Source: an uncultured Bacteroidia bacterium (GTDB taxonomy: Bacteria; Bacteroidota; Bacteroidia; Bacteroidales; CAJPTX01). From it: a stretch of DNA of 53,495 bases. The notes beneath the pieces are model-generated. The model had not been told where the DNA came from and made no database searches. It saw only the letters and a list, made by a program, of their open reading frames with translations. The position numbers and the translations under genes were made by a program. Below are positions 15,311-24,416 of this stretch, piece after piece. Every line of letters starts with the position of its first letter. Positions within the stretch are counted from its first letter, which is position 1. Where the stretch lies: the NCBI GenBank assembly GCA_938040915.1, contig CALHZE010000233.1, forward strand, positions 1-53,495. Direction: 5' to 3'.

Positions 15311-16477
15311 TTAGTAGGATACGGGCGCAGAGCCTAAAAGTTCCTCTCCCACATACCATGCAGCAAATTGTCCGGGGGTCACCCCGCGCTGAGGGAGCTC
15401 AAAACGCAGAAAGTAGTCATTAGGCTCACGGTAAAGCCACGCCGACTGAAGGGGTTGACGATAACGCAAGCGAGCCGCTACGGGCAAGTGCTCCCCTACC
15501 TGAAGTTCGCGCGTAGGGTTGACCCAATGCACCTCGTTTGGCGAAAGTCTCACAACCTGCCGATTGAGATAAGGGTGGTCATGCCCCTGCCCCACATAGA
15601 CGATGTTTCGCGCCACATCGATCCCTAACACAAAGAGGGGGAGCTCTTTGCCCCCGACCCCGAGCCCCTTACGTTGCCCGACGGTAAAGAAGTGTGCGCC
15701 TGTGTGCTTGCCCACGACCTTCCCCATCGAGGGAGCTAGCGGATAAGGCTGCGCCTGCTCTGCTAGTGTCTCGCGCGACGCAGGCAAAGAGACATCTCGC
15801 GGCACCTCGATAATATCGCCATCGCGTGAGGCAAGACGTTGGGCAAGAAAGGTGGGGAGATCTATTTTACCGACAAAGCAAATGCCATAGCTATCCTTGC
15901 GTTGCGCGGTAGCCAACCCCAATTTACGCGCCAACTCGCGCACTTCGTGCTTTTGCATCGCGCCCACTGGGAAGAGCGCATGAGAGAGTTGCTCCTGATT
16001 TACTTGACAAAGGAAATAGCTCTGATCTTTCCCCTTGTCAAGCCCTGCCAAAAGAGAGTGTACTTCCCTTCCCGCGCTGAGCGAGGTCGCTCGGCGACAA
16101 TAGTGCCCCGTAGCCACAAACTCTGCACCTCGGGCACGCGCCACCTCCCAGAAGGCGGCAAACTTGATTTCTCGGTTACACAAGACGTCAGGATTGGGGG
16201 TGCGCCCACGTGCATATTCCTCAAAGAGATAGTCAATCACTGCGTCTTTATAGGCTTCGCTTAAATCAACGAGCTCAAACGGTATGCCCAATCGTCTGGC
16301 TACCATAGCGGCAAAGTCTCGATCTTCCTCAAACGGACAATCAGACTTGAGAAGCCCCACTCGCTCGGTCCAGTTCTGCATATAGATCCCCAACACCTCG
16401 TGCCCAGCCTCTAGCAACTGGTAGGCAGCGACGCTCGAGTCAACCCCTCCTGAAAGCCCAACGACAACCCTCGCCAT
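15311..16477 (-). CDS. mnmA: tRNA-specific 2-thiouridylase
   Basis: Activates U34 of tRNA(Lys/Glu/Gln) with ATP and inserts sulfur to give 2-thiouridine. The 388-residue protein has the PP-loop SGGVDSS (9-15), the catalytic cysteine pair Cys100 (NPDVLCNRE) and Cys200 (SYGICFVG), and the ATP/tRNA-binding insert GHYCRR, DQSYFL. The C-terminal part is a beta-barrel with GQRKGLG and TPGQFAAWY. I chose ATG 16477 (MARVVVGLSGG) over the longer TTG frame from 16501, because the family begins at this strand. It sits 33 bp after ctpA and 27 bp before the cyclase in the same direction. Confidence 0.97.
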   Translation of the reverse strand: MARVVVGLSGGVDSSVAAYQLLEAGHEVLGIYMQNWTERVGLLKSDCPFEEDRDFAAMVARRLGIPFELVDLSEAYKDAVIDYLFEEYARGRTPNPDVLCNREIKFAAFWEVARARGAEFVATGHYCRRATSLSAGREVHSLLAGLDKGKDQSYFLCQVNQEQLSHALFPVGAMQKHEVRELARKLGLATAQRKDSYGICFVGKIDLPTFLAQRLASRDGDIIEVPRDVSLPASRETLAEQAQPYPLAPSMGKVVGKHTGAHFFTVGQRKGLGVGGKELPLFVLGIDVARNIVYVGQGHDHPYLNRQVVRLSPNEVHWVNPTRELQVGEHLPVAARLRYRQPLQSAWLYREPNDYFLRFELPQRGVTPGQFAAWYVGEELLGSAPVSY

Positions 16478-16510
16478 CTCGTCTCTATGAGCGATGAGCA
16501 ACGCGCGCCC

Positions 16511-18220
16511 CTAAGAGGCCTTTTTACGCGAGGATACGCTTTCTCTACGCATATCGACCGGCGAACGGCGAAGGTAAAACTGCATCGAGTCTGGCTGCTG
16601 AAGTAGCGAAACTCCGCGGAGGAAAACGCTATCACTATGGAGCGAAAAAGCCAAACGCCCCGCACGGTAGTAGTAGCGCGAGATAATTTCTTGTGACAAA
16701 AGCTCTTTTAACTCTGCCGCGTGGGTGTGATAATAGTGGAAAAAAGCAGAATCTAACCTAGCACGGAGGAGGGTGAGTGGCGTCGAGAGGAGCGAGTCAC
16801 TCAACTCCGCCTCTTTCCCCATCTTCTCAAGGCGGAGGATCTCGTCAAACATGGCGTTCTTTTTCGCATAGCCCTTCTCTTTCACCAGAGAGAGAAAGTC
16901 GCTCATATCCTGTTCCGTAAGCGTAAAATCCTTAAGGTCTGGGACGACCGTCTGCCGCTGTTGATACCGGTTAGCGTAATCATAAAACGCACTGTTGACA
17001 TAAAGAGAGGCAACGAGCGGGCTATACTCCGGTCCCGTGATGGGTATATCTGGCCAAATGCCACCGCCGTCATAGACCGTACGTCCGCCGCGCGTCTGAA
17101 AATCACGCATCAACGAGTCGGGGATCGACTCTACCCCCCCGTTGGCATTCCGACGGGCGTAATCGATGGCTTGGATACAGCGTCCGCTCGGGGTGTAATA
17201 CTTGGCCGTGGTGATCTTAAAAACGCCCCCGTGAGGGAGTGGGCGCGTGCTCTGCACCAGCCCCTTACCAAAGGTCTGCTCGCCCACAATGAGCGCGCGG
17301 TCTAGATCTTGGAAAGCGCCTGCAACAATCTCGCTCGACGAAGCCGACTCGCGATTGACAAGCACCACCACCGGCAGATCGCGATAGGGCGCACTCCCCG
17401 AACTGTAGACTGTATTGACATTCTCTGGGTCGCGCCCCCTCACATCGACCACCTTTGTACCTGGGGGAACAAAAAGACTCACGAGATCGACCGCCTCATT
17501 AAACAGCCCTCCTACATTTCCCCGCAAGTCCAAAATCAATCCGCTGAGCTTCTTTCCCGCAGGGGTCATCGCCGCCAGAGCGTGCTCAATCTCTTTCGCG
17601 CACCCATCGGTAAATCTATCGAGATTGACATACGCCAGATCGCCAGGCAAGAGGGTCGAGTACGCCACCGAGGGTATCTGTATCCGTTTCCGTTTCACCT
17701 CCACAGCGAGCCCTTGTTCCCCGTAGGGGCGGTTGAGGGTGATCGTGAGCTTTGAGTTTTCTTTTCCCTTGAGTTTCGCACTCACGTCGTTAACCGATAC
17801 CCCTTTGAGATTTTGCCCGTCAATCGCGACAATCGTGTCGCCGACTTTTATCCCCGCAAGCACCGCAGGCGTGTTGTCATAGAGCTGTGCTATTTGCGTA
17901 TAAGCGCCCGCCTTCTGGATCATTGCCCCAATACCGGCATACTCGCCCGTGGTGATAAACTGAAACGCCTCCTTCGAACTCTCGGGGATGTACTCTGTGT
18001 AGGGATCAAGAGAGCGTAACATACCGAGGATGCCGCCACTGATCAGCTGCTCAGGGTCAGGCTCATCAACATCCATGAGCATCGCATCTCGGAAAACAAC
18101 AAAAAGAGTCTCGAGATTCTTAGTAAGGTCGTGGTCAGAGTAGGCAGAATAGCCCAAGAAACTCCCCCCTGCGATACCAAGGGCAAGGAGGGAAGCCGAT
18201 AACCATTTTTTCCTACGCAT
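16511..18220 (-). CDS. ctpA: C-terminal processing peptidase, S41 family
   Basis: A periplasmic tail-specific serine protease of 569 residues. An N-terminal signal/anchor (about 6-25) is followed by a PDZ domain (about 90-165, with DTIVAIDGQNL) and the S41 core. The Ser/Lys dyad lies in ESASSSEIVAGA (Ser294 by alignment with Prc) and TFGKGLVQ (Lys319), with the substrate-loop GNVGG before it. A long C-terminal helical extension (about 430-569) is typical of Bacteroidota CtpA. It probably trims C-termini of periplasmic or lipoprotein substrates. Start ATG 18220; 45 bp after fumC and 33 bp before mnmA, so the four genes fumC-ctpA-mnmA-cyclase read as one unit. Confidence 0.95.
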   Translation of the reverse strand: MRRKKWLSASLLALGIAGGSFLGYSAYSDHDLTKNLETLFVVFRDAMLMDVDEPDPEQLISGGILGMLRSLDPYTEYIPESSKEAFQFITTGEYAGIGAMIQKAGAYTQIAQLYDNTPAVLAGIKVGDTIVAIDGQNLKGVSVNDVSAKLKGKENSKLTITLNRPYGEQGLAVEVKRKRIQIPSVAYSTLLPGDLAYVNLDRFTDGCAKEIEHALAAMTPAGKKLSGLILDLRGNVGGLFNEAVDLVSLFVPPGTKVVDVRGRDPENVNTVYSSGSAPYRDLPVVVLVNRESASSSEIVAGAFQDLDRALIVGEQTFGKGLVQSTRPLPHGGVFKITTAKYYTPSGRCIQAIDYARRNANGGVESIPDSLMRDFQTRGGRTVYDGGGIWPDIPITGPEYSPLVASLYVNSAFYDYANRYQQRQTVVPDLKDFTLTEQDMSDFLSLVKEKGYAKKNAMFDEILRLEKMGKEAELSDSLLSTPLTLLRARLDSAFFHYYHTHAAELKELLSQEIISRYYYRAGRLAFSLHSDSVFLRGVSLLQQPDSMQFYLRRSPVDMRRESVSSRKKAS

Positions 18221-18265
18221 TCTGTTTGGAGAGGTTGGGGTCAGGAGTGTTGATCGCGACGCCTT

Positions 18266-19660
18266 TTAGTTTCTACCGATCATTTTTTTGGGGTCAACCC
18301 ACTGGTCAAACTCCTCTGGGGTAAGAAGCCCCGACTCGAGGGCAGCTTGCCGTAGCGTAGTCCCCTCCGCATGGGCTTTCTTCGCGATCTTCGCCGCATT
18401 GGCATAACCGATGTGGGTATTGAGCGCCGTGACCAGCATCAGCGAGTTATTGAGATGCTCGGTAATTTTTTGCGTGTTGGGTAAAATGCCCGAGACACAG
18501 TGGAGGTCTAGCGAGACACACGCATCGCCCAAGAGGCGCGCCGACTGTAGGAAATTCGCCACAATCACGGGCTTAAAAACATTGAGCTCAAACTGCCCGA
18601 GCATCGCGCCCACCCCGATCGCCGCATCATTGCCCATGACTTGGGCGCAGACCATGGTCATCGCCTCTATCTGCGTGGGGTTGACCTTGCCGGGCATGAT
18701 ACTCGAGCCAGGTTCGTTCTCGGGGATCAGAATTTCGGAAATGCCACTCCGCGGCCCCGACGCCATCAACCGTAGGTCACTCGCGATTTTCATGAGCGAA
18801 ATAGCGACTTGACGTAGGGCAGCGTGCGCAGCCACCAACGCATCATGTGAGGAAAGGGCATCAAACTTGTTGGGGGCGGTCACAAACGGGTAACCAGTCA
18901 ACTCGGCAATCTTGCGCGCTACGAGCTCGGCATAACCCTTGGGGGTGTTGATCCCCGTGCCGACGGCCGTGCCGCCCAACGCCAGTTCGTAAAGACGAGG
19001 TAGGGAAGACTCCACGGCGCGAATCCCCGCAGTGAGCAAAGAGGCATACCCCGAGAACTCCTGCCCGAGGGTGAGGGGCGTGGCGTCCATCAGATGCGTA
19101 CGCCCAATCTTGACGATGTCAGTAAAGGCTTCGCTCTTTTGAGCCAACGACGTCGCCAAACGTTTGAGCCCTGGGAGAGTCACCTCAGAGAGTAAAGCGA
19201 CCGCCGCAATGTGCATCGCGGTGGGAAAGGTGTCGTTGCTCGACTGTGACTTGTTTACGTCGTCATTGGGGTGAATGAGGGGCGTCCCCTCGCCCAACAC
19301 CCCACCCATGAGCTGGTGAGCGCGGTTAGAGATCACCTCGTTAACGTTCATATTGCTCTGTGTCCCCGACCCCGTCTGCCAAATCACAAGCGGGAACATA
19401 TCGGCATGCTCGCCCGCTAGGATCTCGTCGCACACTTGGGCGATGAGGCGACACTTCTGTTCGTCTAATACGCCGAGCTCAAAGTTTGCCAGAGCAGCTG
19501 CCTTTTTAAGGAAGGCAAAGGCGCGGATGATTTCGCGTGGCATGCTCGCCGGAGCGCCAATTTTGAAGTTTTCAAACGAGCGTTCTGTCTGTGCTCCCCA
19601 GAGCTTGTCGGCGGGTACGCGTACCTCGCCCATCGTGTCGCGTTCGATTCTGTAGTCCAT
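18266..19660 (-). CDS. fumC: Fumarate hydratase, class II
   Basis: Interconverts fumarate and L-malate; iron-independent class II enzyme, 464 residues, the usual length. Seen: [13 protein letters not shown] (98-110), [11 protein letters not shown] (140-150), the catalytic His189 in [11 protein letters not shown], and the superfamily signature [11 protein letters not shown] (318-328) with its mobile-loop serine. The whole chain is colinear with E. coli FumC in my reading. ATG at 19660, with a TACCTTTG element 44 bp upstream, so this gene probably heads the fumC-ctpA-mnmA-cyclase unit. Confidence 0.97.
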   Translation of the reverse strand: MDYRIERDTMGEVRVPADKLWGAQTERSFENFKIGAPASMPREIIRAFAFLKKAAALANFELGVLDEQKCRLIAQVCDEILAGEHADMFPLVIWQTGSGTQSNMNVNEVISNRAHQLMGGVLGEGTPLIHPNDDVNKSQSSNDTFPTAMHIAAVALLSEVTLPGLKRLATSLAQKSEAFTDIVKIGRTHLMDATPLTLGQEFSGYASLLTAGIRAVESSLPRLYELALGGTAVGTGINTPKGYAELVARKIAELTGYPFVTAPNKFDALSSHDALVAAHAALRQVAISLMKIASDLRLMASGPRSGISEILIPENEPGSSIMPGKVNPTQIEAMTMVCAQVMGNDAAIGVGAMLGQFELNVFKPVIVANFLQSARLLGDACVSLDLHCVSGILPNTQKITEHLNNSLMLVTALNTHIGYANAAKIAKKAHAEGTTLRQAALESGLLTPEEFDQWVDPKKMIGRN

Positions 19661-19703
19661 CTGTCTTTCTACGGTTTTAGGTGATTGTTTGAGGTTGTTG
19701 GGA

Positions 19704-19711
19704 CAAAGGTA
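19704..19711 (-). promoter_or_regulatory. -7 element TACCTTTG for fumC
   Basis: Exact TAnnTTTG on the minus strand, 44 bp before the fumC ATG. Confidence 0.6.
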
Positions 19712-19861
19712 AGAAATTTTAGGGGGGCGCTAAGAGGAGAGGCTGTGTGCAATTTTCTGTTCCCCTTAGAGGCGTAACACGCTATGCCGATCCCCTCGAC
19801 CATTCAGATTGTCTTTCCCTGCCACGCTCGTTGAAAATATATGGTGTGCGCCCGTAGCATC

Positions 19862-20070
19862 TTTAGAAACTCCTAATTCTCTTTTTAAGGCGATAATCAA
19901 AAGAGTCACCAACGGAAATAAATGAAGTCGTCTAAAAATAGCGAAATGGGGGGCGTTTTTAGGGTAGGTAATTGCCCTAGGGAAGCCCTAGGGGAGCCCT
20001 AGCGCCTCCCTAGCAGCGCCCGTTGCGCAAGCACGCAGCACCGTACGAGGGTAAAGGAATTAAGGAAAAC
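19862..20070 (+). repeat. Dispersed intergenic repeat, copy A
   Basis: This 209-bp stretch between fumC and pheS is related to 41784-41991 in inverted orientation (208 bp). The best block is 20017-20070 (about 85 percent identical by eye to 41784-41837 reversed). Just before it are four 11-bp units beginning GCCCTAG (19974-20017), which keep their 11-bp period in copy B although the unit sequence differs. A short upstream piece (19743-19789) also resembles 41621-41657, but in direct orientation. No transposase or terminal repeats are seen. A translated frame over the block (YEGKGIKEN) is spurious, since most changes between copies alter residues. Confidence 0.7.
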
Positions 20071-20082
20071 GTAAAAACAAAA

Positions 20083-20106
20083 AGAGCCGCCCATATAGGC
20101 GGCTCT
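20083..20106 (-). terminator. Intrinsic terminator of the pheS transcript
   Basis: 9-bp arms (AGAGCCGCC 20083-20091, GGCGGCTCT 20098-20106) with a 6-nt loop, followed on the minus strand by TTTTTGTTTTTAC. Textbook terminator, 21 bp past the pheS stop. Confidence 0.9.
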
Positions 20107-20126
20107 AAGGGCTCGCGACAAGCTCG

Positions 20127-21152
20127 CTATTCGTTGGTAAACTGCGATAGGAACTTGAGGTCGTTTTCAAAGAAGAGGCGGATGTCTTTAATGCCATACT
20201 TAAGCATTGCCATCCGCTCGATGCCCATCCCGAAGGCATAACCCGAGTAGACGTTGGGGTCGATACCACACGAGGCGAGGACGTTGGGGTCGACCATTCC
20301 ACAACCGAGGATCTCTAAAAAACCGGTTTGTTTGCAGACGTTACACCCCTTGCCTCCACAGAGGAAACAACTGATATCCATCTCTGCCGAGGGCTCGGTA
20401 AAAGGGAAGTAGGAGGGACGGAAGCGAATCTTGGTATCGACCCCGAAAATGCGGTGGACGAAGTAGAGAAGTACCTGTTGCAGGTCTGCAAAAGAGACCC
20501 CCTTGTCAACATAGAGCCCCTCGATCTGGTGAAACTGGCAGTGGGAACGCGCCGAGATGTCCTCATTGCGAAAGACCCGCCCTGGGCAAATAACCCGAAT
20601 CGGGGGTTTCTGCTGCTCCATGACGCGCACCTGTACCGAGGAAGTGTGTGTCCGCAATAGGACATCGGGGTCTCGCTCCACAAAGAAGGTGTCTTGCATA
20701 TCGCGCGCAGGATGCTCGGGCGGGAAATTGAGGGCTGAGAAAACATGCCAATCATCTTCGAGCTCAGGCCCTTGCTGAACAGAGAAGCCGATGGAACGGA
20801 AACACTCCTCGATCTCACGCTGCAGCAGCGCCAAGGGGTGATGTCCGCCAAAGGGGTGCGCATGGGGCGTGCGGGTGAGGTCGAGGTGCGCAGCACTGTC
20901 GGTCTTCTGACTCACGAGCGCCTCTTGCAAAGCATTAAAATGCTCTTGTGCCAACTGCTTTAACTGATTGATAGCAACGCCGAGCGCCTTCTTATCCTCA
21001 GGCGGGAGTTTCTTAAACTCGTCAAAGAGGGCAGGGATCTTACCGTTGCGCCCAAGGTAGGCAATGCGGAAGGCTTCGAGGTCTTGGGGCGTGGTGGGGT
21101 GTTGCGCTTCTATTTCCTGCGTAAGGGAGCGGATAGTTTCTAACATAGACAT
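20127..21152 (-). CDS. pheS: Phenylalanyl-tRNA synthetase alpha subunit
   Basis: The catalytic alpha subunit of the (alpha-beta)2 enzyme that charges tRNA(Phe); 341 residues. An N-terminal coiled coil (about 1-85) binds tRNA. The class II core has HPLALLQREIEECF, the motif 2 region FRNEDISARSHCQFHQIEGL, the Phe-pocket segment with CFLCGGKGC, CKQTGFLEILGCGMV, and motif 3 GMGIERMAMLKYGI at the C-terminus. pheT is not in the window. The cyclophilin gene lies 12 bp upstream in the same direction, so they should be co-transcribed. ATG 21152; the second Met at 21146 is equally good. Confidence 0.97.
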   Translation of the reverse strand: MSMLETIRSLTQEIEAQHPTTPQDLEAFRIAYLGRNGKIPALFDEFKKLPPEDKKALGVAINQLKQLAQEHFNALQEALVSQKTDSAAHLDLTRTPHAHPFGGHHPLALLQREIEECFRSIGFSVQQGPELEDDWHVFSALNFPPEHPARDMQDTFFVERDPDVLLRTHTSSVQVRVMEQQKPPIRVICPGRVFRNEDISARSHCQFHQIEGLYVDKGVSFADLQQVLLYFVHRIFGVDTKIRFRPSYFPFTEPSAEMDISCFLCGGKGCNVCKQTGFLEILGCGMVDPNVLASCGIDPNVYSGYAFGMGIERMAMLKYGIKDIRLFFENDLKFLSQFTNE

Positions 21153-21164
21153 CGCGCTTTGGGT

Positions 21165-22013
21165 TTACTTACCTAAGTTTTTAGGAGTATTGAGAATGGT
21201 CATCTTGTTGATAGTAACGCGATTCTTGGGGACATCGCCCGCCGCGGTCTCTACTGCCGCAATGGCATCAACCACGTCAATCCCCTCGATAACCTGCCCA
21301 AAGACGGTGTATTCGTTGTCAAGGTGTGGTGTTCCCCCGACGGTGGTATAGACTTGGCGCGCCTCGGGGGAAAAGTGAAACTCGTCGATGTGGCGGAGCT
21401 CTACCATCATAAGCGAGTCAAAAATCTTACGCATATCCTCTTGGTTCATCCCCTCCTTGACAAGGGTAGTGCGTTGCTCAGAGAAGTGTTGCATGGCGAG
21501 CTGTGCGGCACGGTTTTGCGTCATCCGCATCTCCATTTGCTCCATCTGCTCAGGGGTATAGACCGTCCCCTGCACAATATAGAACTGCGACCCCGACGAA
21601 CGCTTTTCTGGATTGGCTTGATCGCCCATGCGGGCAGCAGCGAGCGCCCCCTTACGATGGAGCTTGCCGGCGACGAACTCAGCAGGGACAGTATAACCAG
21701 GGTCACCCGTGCCCAGCATTTTCGTAGAATTGGGGTCTTTGGTGTTGGGGTCGCCCGTCTGGATCATAAAGTCTTTGATAACGCGGTGGAAAGAGACCCC
21801 GTCGTAGAAGTGTTGGTTGACGAGCTTGACGAAGTTATCGCGATGGAGCGGTGTGTCATTATCAAGCGTCACGACAATGTCGCCCATCGAGGTCTCCATC
21901 TTGACCACATACTGATCTTTTGGGTATTTCTTAGAGGCTGCACATCCACCGAAGGGCATCGCCAGCAGGGCAACGCCGAGGGCGATAAAAGAGAAACAAG
22001 TAAGACGATTCAT
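21165..22013 (-). CDS. Periplasmic cyclophilin-type peptidyl-prolyl isomerase (lipoprotein)
   Basis: 282 residues with a lipoprotein signal peptide (GGC, Cys24) and a cyclophilin domain starting at about residue 36. Seen: DNDTPLHRDNFVKLV, FYDGVSFHRVIKDFMIQTGD (the active-site Phe-His-Arg and Gln of the family), and near the end DNEYTVFGQVIEGIDVVDAI. A 75-residue Met/Glu-rich insertion (about 160-235) splits the domain, as in long cyclophilins of Bacteroidota. It probably assists folding in the periplasm. It heads the cyclophilin-pheS unit and is divergent from the patatin gene, with only 42 bp between the two starts. No TAnnTTTG element is seen on its side. Confidence 0.93.
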   Translation of the reverse strand: MNRLTCFSFIALGVALLAMPFGGCAASKKYPKDQYVVKMETSMGDIVVTLDNDTPLHRDNFVKLVNQHFYDGVSFHRVIKDFMIQTGDPNTKDPNSTKMLGTGDPGYTVPAEFVAGKLHRKGALAAARMGDQANPEKRSSGSQFYIVQGTVYTPEQMEQMEMRMTQNRAAQLAMQHFSEQRTTLVKEGMNQEDMRKIFDSLMMVELRHIDEFHFSPEARQVYTTVGGTPHLDNEYTVFGQVIEGIDVVDAIAAVETAAGDVPKNRVTINKMTILNTPKNLGK

Positions 22014-22019
22014 ATTTGT

Positions 22020-22027
22020 TACCTTTG
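22020..22027 (+). promoter_or_regulatory. -7 element TACCTTTG for the patatin-like gene
   Basis: Exact TAnnTTTG 28 bp before the ATG at 22056, in the short divergent gap with the cyclophilin gene. Confidence 0.6.
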
Positions 22028-22055
22028 TTAGCTACTGCTAAGATAGGGTATTTTG

Positions 22056-24401
22056 ATGGCACAAAGAGAAGGTTTGGGCTGGCACAGGTGCGCTTTTTGG
22101 TTATTGCTCGTTCTTAGCCTTCTTATTACTAATAGGCTAACGGCTCAAAGTGTAGGGCTAGCATTAAGTGGAGGAGGCGCGAAAGGGCTGGCGCATATCG
22201 GGGTGCTGAAGGCTCTAGAAGAACATGAGATCCCTATAGACTATGTTTCAGGGACCTCGATCGGCTCAATCGTCGGGATGCTCTACTGTGTGGGGTACTC
22301 GCCCGAGGAGATGATCGATATATTTAAGTCCCCAGAGTTTAAGGAGTGGCGTAATGGGGAGATACCAGAGAAGTATAAATATTACATCCGTCAGTATGCC
22401 AATGATCAGCGGATGTTGACCGTGTCGGTAAAAAAGGAAGAGCGAGACTCGGTCTTTAAGCTGGTCTTCCCTTCCCACCTACTCAATACCTCGCAAATGG
22501 ATTTGGCGTTTATGCGCTTTACAGCTGCGCCGAGCGGAATGGCAGGGCAAGACTTTAACCAACTCTTTCGTCCGTTTCGGTGCGTGGCGAGTGACGTATT
22601 TCACAAACGCGCGAAAGTCTTTCGTCGCGGCGACTTAGGGCAATCGGTGCGCGCGAGCATGACCTACCCCTTCCTCTTCCAATGTCAGGAGATTGACGAT
22701 GTGCTCTATTTTGACGGGGGGCTCTATAACAATTACCCGTGGAATGTGTTGCGCGACGACTTTCATCCGGAAGTAATCTTGGGAAGTAACGTTTCTGGGC
22801 TAAGCTCGCCCCCGACGAAGAACGACCTGTTAGGGCAAATCGAAATGCTGGTCATGAACCCAACCGACTATGCGTTGCCAGACTCGGTAGGAATATCAAT
22901 CAACATCCACTTTACCGACGTGGGGATTCTTGATTTTAACAAGTGCGACTCTTTAGTGTCAACGGGTTACACCCAAACCATCGCTTTAATGCCCGAGATC
23001 AAAGCACGGATAACGCGCCGCTATCCTCACGACTCACTGGTCGAGTCGCGGCGGAAGTATCGCGAGTCACTCCCTCAGCTGGTCTTTTCGCGCAACACGA
23101 CGGTAAGGGGCGTAAATCGGAAGCAGGAACGGTATATCGTAAAAGCGATCGACAAGACGCGGAACGCCTTTTCCTTCCAATCGTTTGAAGAGGAGTATTA
23201 TAAACACCTAGCTGATTGTAATATAGACCGAATTTTCCCGAAGGCTAATTATAACCCCTATACCCACCTCTTTCAGCTTGACCTGACGGTCGATCGCGCC
23301 CATCCGCTCGACTTATCGTTTGGCGGCAATATATCGAGCCGGAACTTAAGCAACATATTCCTAGGGATTGACTATAAAATCTTTTCCAACTTCTCAGCAC
23401 GGGCTTTTGCATACGGCACGATCGGTCACCTCTACTCTAATGCACAGCTAGGGTGGCGGCAAGACTTTCCGACCGCGATACCGTTTTACTACACCCTCGG
23501 CTACTCGTTTTCACGCTATGACTATCACACGACCTCGCCCATCGCGATCTTCGAAGACACCCGCCCCCCGTATGTAAAGATCAAGGACAACTATGTCTAT
23601 GGGCTGTTTGGCTTTCCGAGTTCGTTTAACTCACAGTGCAACATTATGGTACACGGTGGGGTGCGGATAGACAATTACTACCAAGGGATGCACTTTTTGC
23701 GCAACGACATCCCTGACGAGACCCTCACCCAGTACCTTTACGTGGGGAGCGAACTCCACCGGATGACGCTTAATTACAAGCAATTCCCCACGAAGGGACT
23801 CAAGTGGTTTTTACGCGCGGGCTTTTATGTGATGAGAGAGAATCATACGCCAGGGACGACCTCTATAATGAAACAGCAATTGAGCAATCGTCACCTTTGG
23901 TATAACATACACGGGTATTATGAAAACTACTTGCCCGTGGTGGGTGATTATGTCACGATGGGGGTGATGGGCGAGACAATGGCGATGTTAAAAGAGGCGT
24001 ATCGGAACTACACCTCTGATCTCCTGATGACCCCCAGCTTCTCACCTTCGTTCGCCACGCGCTCGATATTTATTTCACACCTTCACTCGCCGCTTTACTT
24101 AGCTGGGGGGCTTATGCCGACCTTTCAGATCTACCCCAACCTCTATCTCCAGGGGCGCGCGTTTGGATACCTGCCTATTTATAACTTGCGCGCCAACAGT
24201 GAACTCAAGAGCGTGTATGAGCTGAGCTTCCGAGAATATTACTTTTTTGGCGAGTTACACCTGTTTTACCAGACCTTGATCGGTCCAGTCAGTTTCTCGG
24301 TCTCCTACTTGCCCAATTGGCAAGCCAATCGGGTAGATAACTTCCTTGTAAGCGTAAACTTAGGGTATAGTATCTTTAACAATACAGGGCTACGATTTTA
24401 G
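22056..24401 (+). CDS. Patatin-like phospholipase fused to an outer-membrane beta-barrel
   Basis: 781 residues. Signal peptide (about 1-31, ending LTAQ), then a patatin lipase domain with the oxyanion loop GGGAKG (39-44), the nucleophile Ser68 in GTSIG and the catalytic Asp220 in DGG. A POTRA-like segment (about 345-420) is followed by a beta-barrel (about 425-781) whose last residues (NNTGLRF) end in Phe, as BamA-recognised barrels do. The order patatin-POTRA-barrel is that of PlpD-type (type Vd) secreted phospholipases. In Bacteroidota the lipase may stay attached at the surface. ATG 22056 is chosen; the frame can start at an in-frame TTG three bases earlier. The flippase gene follows after 15 bp, so the two are probably co-transcribed. 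Confidence 0.92.
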   Translation: MAQREGLGWHRCAFWLLLVLSLLITNRLTAQSVGLALSGGGAKGLAHIGVLKALEEHEIPIDYVSGTSIGSIVGMLYCVGYSPEEMIDIFKSPEFKEWRNGEIPEKYKYYIRQYANDQRMLTVSVKKEERDSVFKLVFPSHLLNTSQMDLAFMRFTAAPSGMAGQDFNQLFRPFRCVASDVFHKRAKVFRRGDLGQSVRASMTYPFLFQCQEIDDVLYFDGGLYNNYPWNVLRDDFHPEVILGSNVSGLSSPPTKNDLLGQIEMLVMNPTDYALPDSVGISINIHFTDVGILDFNKCDSLVSTGYTQTIALMPEIKARITRRYPHDSLVESRRKYRESLPQLVFSRNTTVRGVNRKQERYIVKAIDKTRNAFSFQSFEEEYYKHLADCNIDRIFPKANYNPYTHLFQLDLTVDRAHPLDLSFGGNISSRNLSNIFLGIDYKIFSNFSARAFAYGTIGHLYSNAQLGWRQDFPTAIPFYYTLGYSFSRYDYHTTSPIAIFEDTRPPYVKIKDNYVYGLFGFPSSFNSQCNIMVHGGVRIDNYYQGMHFLRNDIPDETLTQYLYVGSELHRMTLNYKQFPTKGLKWFLRAGFYVMRENHTPGTTSIMKQQLSNRHLWYNIHGYYENYLPVVGDYVTMGVMGETMAMLKEAYRNYTSDLLMTPSFSPSFATRSIFISHLHSPLYLAGGLMPTFQIYPNLYLQGRAFGYLPIYNLRANSELKSVYELSFREYYFFGELHLFYQTLIGPVSFSVSYLPNWQANRVDNFLVSVNLGYSIFNNTGLRF
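24315..24332. repeat. 18-bp direct repeat with palindrome, copy 1
   Basis: AATTGGCAAGCCAATCGG lies near the patatin gene end and is identical to 24433-24450; it contains the palindrome ATTGGC-AA-GCCAAT. The two copies are read in different frames. Confidence 0.6.
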
Positions 24402-24416
24402 AGACTCTGCTGGGGG

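Noticed and set aside
20023..20241. Plus-strand ORF with YEGKGIKEN, and its partner at 41634-41831
   Set aside because: It lies in the dispersed repeat and the pheS end; most differences between the two copies are nonsynonymous, so coding is unlikely.
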